DNA of 8,303 nucleotides from an uncultured Bacteroidota bacterium (GTDB lineage: Bacteria; Bacteroidota; Bacteroidia; Flavobacteriales; Flavobacteriaceae), in contig CACLUN010000032.1 in assembly GCA_902610105.1 (NCBI GenBank), forward strand, positions 1 to 8,303, in the 5' to 3' direction. The notes below the pieces were generated by a model. That model was not told the origin of the DNA. It did no database searches and saw only the letters and a list, made by a program, of their open reading frames with translations. A program made the translations under genes and the position numbers. This document shows, in pieces, positions 6,839-8,303 of the stretch (the first letter of the stretch is position 1; each line of letters starts with the position of its first letter).

Positions 6839-8016
6839 GATAACAAAGCGTTTATTCCTGGAAGAGTTTTCCCCTCTAAGCTTTCGAGCATTGCCCCTCC
6901 TCCGGTAGACACATAGCTCATTTTATTTTGTATTCCAAAAGCCTTAACAGCAGCAACAGAGTCCCCTCCGCCAACCAATGAGAAGGCTCCTTTTTCTGTA
7001 CTATCAGAAATATATTTTCCAAGTTGTTTTGTACCATTTGAAAAATTTGAAAACTCAAAGACGCCAACAGGACCGTTCCATAATATAGTTTTAGATCTTA
7101 AAATTACATTCTTAAAACTTTTTAAGGAGTTGGGTCCTGCATCCATGCCTTGAAAATTATCGTCAATATTCATGATTTCAAAAACTTTACTGGTAGAATT
7201 ATTGTCGAAATCTATTGCACAAATAACATCAGATGGCAGATGGATTTTTACATTGTTTTTTTTTGCTGTTTTTAAAACATCAATGCATGTGTCTATCATT
7301 GAATCCTCACAAATTGATTTTCCGATATTACCTCCAAGTGCTTTTGAAAAGGTAAAAGACATACCTCCTCCAATTATTATGTCATCCGCAATTTTTATTA
7401 TGTTTTTTAAAATAGGAATTTTAGAAGAAATCTTTGCCCCGCCCAAAATAGCAAGTATGGGTTTTTGCCCTCTGCTCATTACTTTTTTTATAGCTAACAC
7501 TTCTTTCTCAAGTAATTTGCCAAAAAACTTATTTGTGAAAAACTTTGATATAGTTGTTGTTGAAGCATGAGCCCTATGAGCAGCTCCAAATGCATCATTT
7601 ACATAACAGTCGCCTAGTTGTGAAAGCTCCCTTGCAAAATTAAAGTTACCCTCTGTTTCTTCTTTATGAAATCTTACGTTCTCTAATAATAAAACTTCTC
7701 CAGGTTTTAAATTTGAAGCTTTACGATTTGAATCCTCACCAATTACATCATTGCTCAAGAGTACTTTTCTTTTAAGAATTTTCGCAACCGTATCAATTAT
7801 TTTCTTCATAGAAAATTCGAGTTGAAAACCGCTAGGTCTTCCAAGGTGAGAAACCAAAATACATGAACCCCCGTCCAAGCAAATCTTATCAATAGTTTGC
7901 TTTGCAGCTTTAATCCTGCTTGTATCGGAAATTCTGTTGTTATCGGTTGGAACATTAAAATCAACCCTGATTATTACTTTTTTATTACAAAAATTAAACT
8001 GATCGATTGTCCTCAT
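6835..8016 (-). CDS. pgk: Phosphoglycerate kinase
   Basis: The cytosolic glycolytic and gluconeogenic enzyme that interconverts 1,3-bisphosphoglycerate plus ADP with 3-phosphoglycerate plus ATP. The 393 residues match the bacterial length. Motifs run in order: RVDFNVP 17-23 and SHLGRPSG 56-63 (substrate-binding N-domain), LENVRFHKEE 111-120, NDAFGAAHRAHAS 140-152, LGGAK 191-195, GGGMSFTF 216-223, WNGPVGVFE 313-321, GGGDS 349-353, and the C-terminal STGGGAMLE 370-378 with the nucleotide-site glycines. The ATG at 8016 gives the expected start six residues before the first strand. It leads a two-gene unit with the DUF4837 lipoprotein, and a -7-like box lies ten bases upstream. Nothing is missing from the active site. 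Confidence 0.98.
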   Translation of the reverse strand: MRTIDQFNFCNKKVIIRVDFNVPTDNNRISDTSRIKAAKQTIDKICLDGGSCILVSHLGRPSGFQLEFSMKKIIDTVAKILKRKVLLSNDVIGEDSNRKASNLKPGEVLLLENVRFHKEETEGNFNFARELSQLGDCYVNDAFGAAHRAHASTTTISKFFTNKFFGKLLEKEVLAIKKVMSRGQKPILAILGGAKISSKIPILKNIIKIADDIIIGGGMSFTFSKALGGNIGKSICEDSMIDTCIDVLKTAKKNNVKIHLPSDVICAIDFDNNSTSKVFEIMNIDDNFQGMDAGPNSLKSFKNVILRSKTILWNGPVGVFEFSNFSNGTKQLGKYISDSTEKGAFSLVGGGDSVAAVKAFGIQNKMSYVSTGGGAMLESLEGKTLPGINALLS

Positions 8017-8026
8017 TATATATTCT

Positions 8027-8034
8027 CAAATATA
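8027..8034 (-). promoter_or_regulatory. Bacteroidota -7-like box upstream of pgk
   Basis: The minus strand reads TATATTTG, identical to the box before the M23 gene and an exact TAnnTTTG match. It ends ten bases before the pgk ATG, implying a leader of only a few bases. A matching -33 TTTG at about 19 bases is not apparent. It sits in the 58-base gap shared with divergent holB, for which no clean box was found. Confidence 0.45.
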
Positions 8035-8074
8035 TGGCATTTGTGACATTTTAATATTATTTTTAATCCAATTA

Positions 8075-8303
8075 ATGGATGTAAAAAAGGAGCTAAAATC
8101 AATTATTGATTCAGGCAGAATACCAAATGCTTTTCTTTTTGAAGGACCAGCTGGGTCTGGCAAGTTAAAGTCAGCTATTGAGTTTACTGGTGATCTTTTT
8201 ATGCTTAATTCATCAAACAATGATTTAAATACAAACTTTCGTAAAGATCTAACTCATCCAGATTTCCACATAATTTTTCCGATACCAAGCTCAGACAAAA
8301 AAG
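8075..8303 (+). CDS. holB: DNA polymerase III delta' subunit (HolB), partial N-terminal region
   Basis: The first 76 codons of a AAA+ clamp-loader subunit; the gene is cut by the right edge. HolB (delta') is part of the complex that opens and loads the beta sliding clamp at the replication fork. The start MDVKKELKSIIDSGRIPNAFLF is followed by the P-loop-like GPAGSGK (about 24-30), then LTHPDFHIIFPIPSSDKK (about 59-76), which matches the SHPD.H..FP block of Bacteroidota HolB. ATG 8075 is the first in-frame ATG. The frame stays open upstream, but the leading II-GQ segment of typical HolB is absent there, so the protein starts a little shorter than usual. It is divergent from pgk. Confidence is good for the family; the catalytic and lid regions are not visible. 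Confidence 0.85.
   Translation, partial: MDVKKELKSIIDSGRIPNAFLFEGPAGSGKLKSAIEFTGDLFMLNSSNNDLNTNFRKDLTHPDFHIIFPIPSSDKK

Noticed and set aside
7172..7570. 132-codon plus-strand open frame antisense to pgk
   Set aside because: Although long and hydrophobic, it sits wholly on the opposite strand of a complete, motif-perfect pgk.
8026..8220. 64-codon minus-strand open frame opposite holB
   Set aside because: It is antisense to the P-loop region of holB and overlaps the pgk promoter area. The holB reading has family motifs.

Overview
The window looks like a gene-dense, AT-rich (roughly 30% GC by eye) chromosomal segment of a member of the Bacteroidota, most likely a marine-type flavobacterium. 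The evidence is a set of lineage-typical proteins: a GH3-family adenylate-forming protein, a DUF4837-type lipoprotein, an M23 peptidase with the TP(V/L)REYIPGY segment after its membrane anchor, and a HolB whose P-loop region is followed by a THPDFH-type segment. There are also -7-like promoter boxes of the TAnnTTTG type used by Bacteroidota, and little Shine-Dalgarno signal before the genes. There is no rRNA, tRNA, CRISPR array, insertion sequence or other mobile element. No stretch without a gene exceeds 90 bases.

Left part (1-3242): a three-gene module. A minus-strand gene running off the left edge encodes an exported Kelch-type beta-propeller protein; 279 codons are visible and it is open to base 1. 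Divergent from it, 20 bases away, is a GT4/WecA-TagO-type polyprenyl-phosphate sugar-1-phosphate transferase, followed with zero spacing by a paralogue of the left-edge protein. That paralogue is complete. It has a signal peptide, a periplasmic propeller, one transmembrane helix and a cytoplasmic C-terminal domain resembling an OmpR/PhoB winged helix. It therefore reads as a membrane-spanning one-component regulator with the topology opposite to ToxR/CadC. Two related propeller proteins flanking a membrane glycosyltransferase is the most unusual thing in the window.

Middle part (3232-5870): a minus-strand pair, M23 murein endopeptidase then GH3-family protein, is spaced by 2 bases. Divergent from it is tatA, the pore component of Tat export. 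The 90-base gap between M23 and tatA carries one -7-like box for each direction.

Right part (5873-8303): the minus-strand pair pgk (glycolytic phosphoglycerate kinase) and the DUF4837 lipoprotein overlap by an ATGA stop/start junction. Divergent from pgk is the start of holB (DNA polymerase III delta' subunit), cut by the right edge.

Cell-envelope work dominates: lipid-linked sugar transfer, murein cleavage, Tat export, a lipoprotein and two exported propellers, with two housekeeping genes at the right. The right and middle blocks look like conserved core chromosome. The Kelch/glycosyltransferase module is the accessory-looking part.
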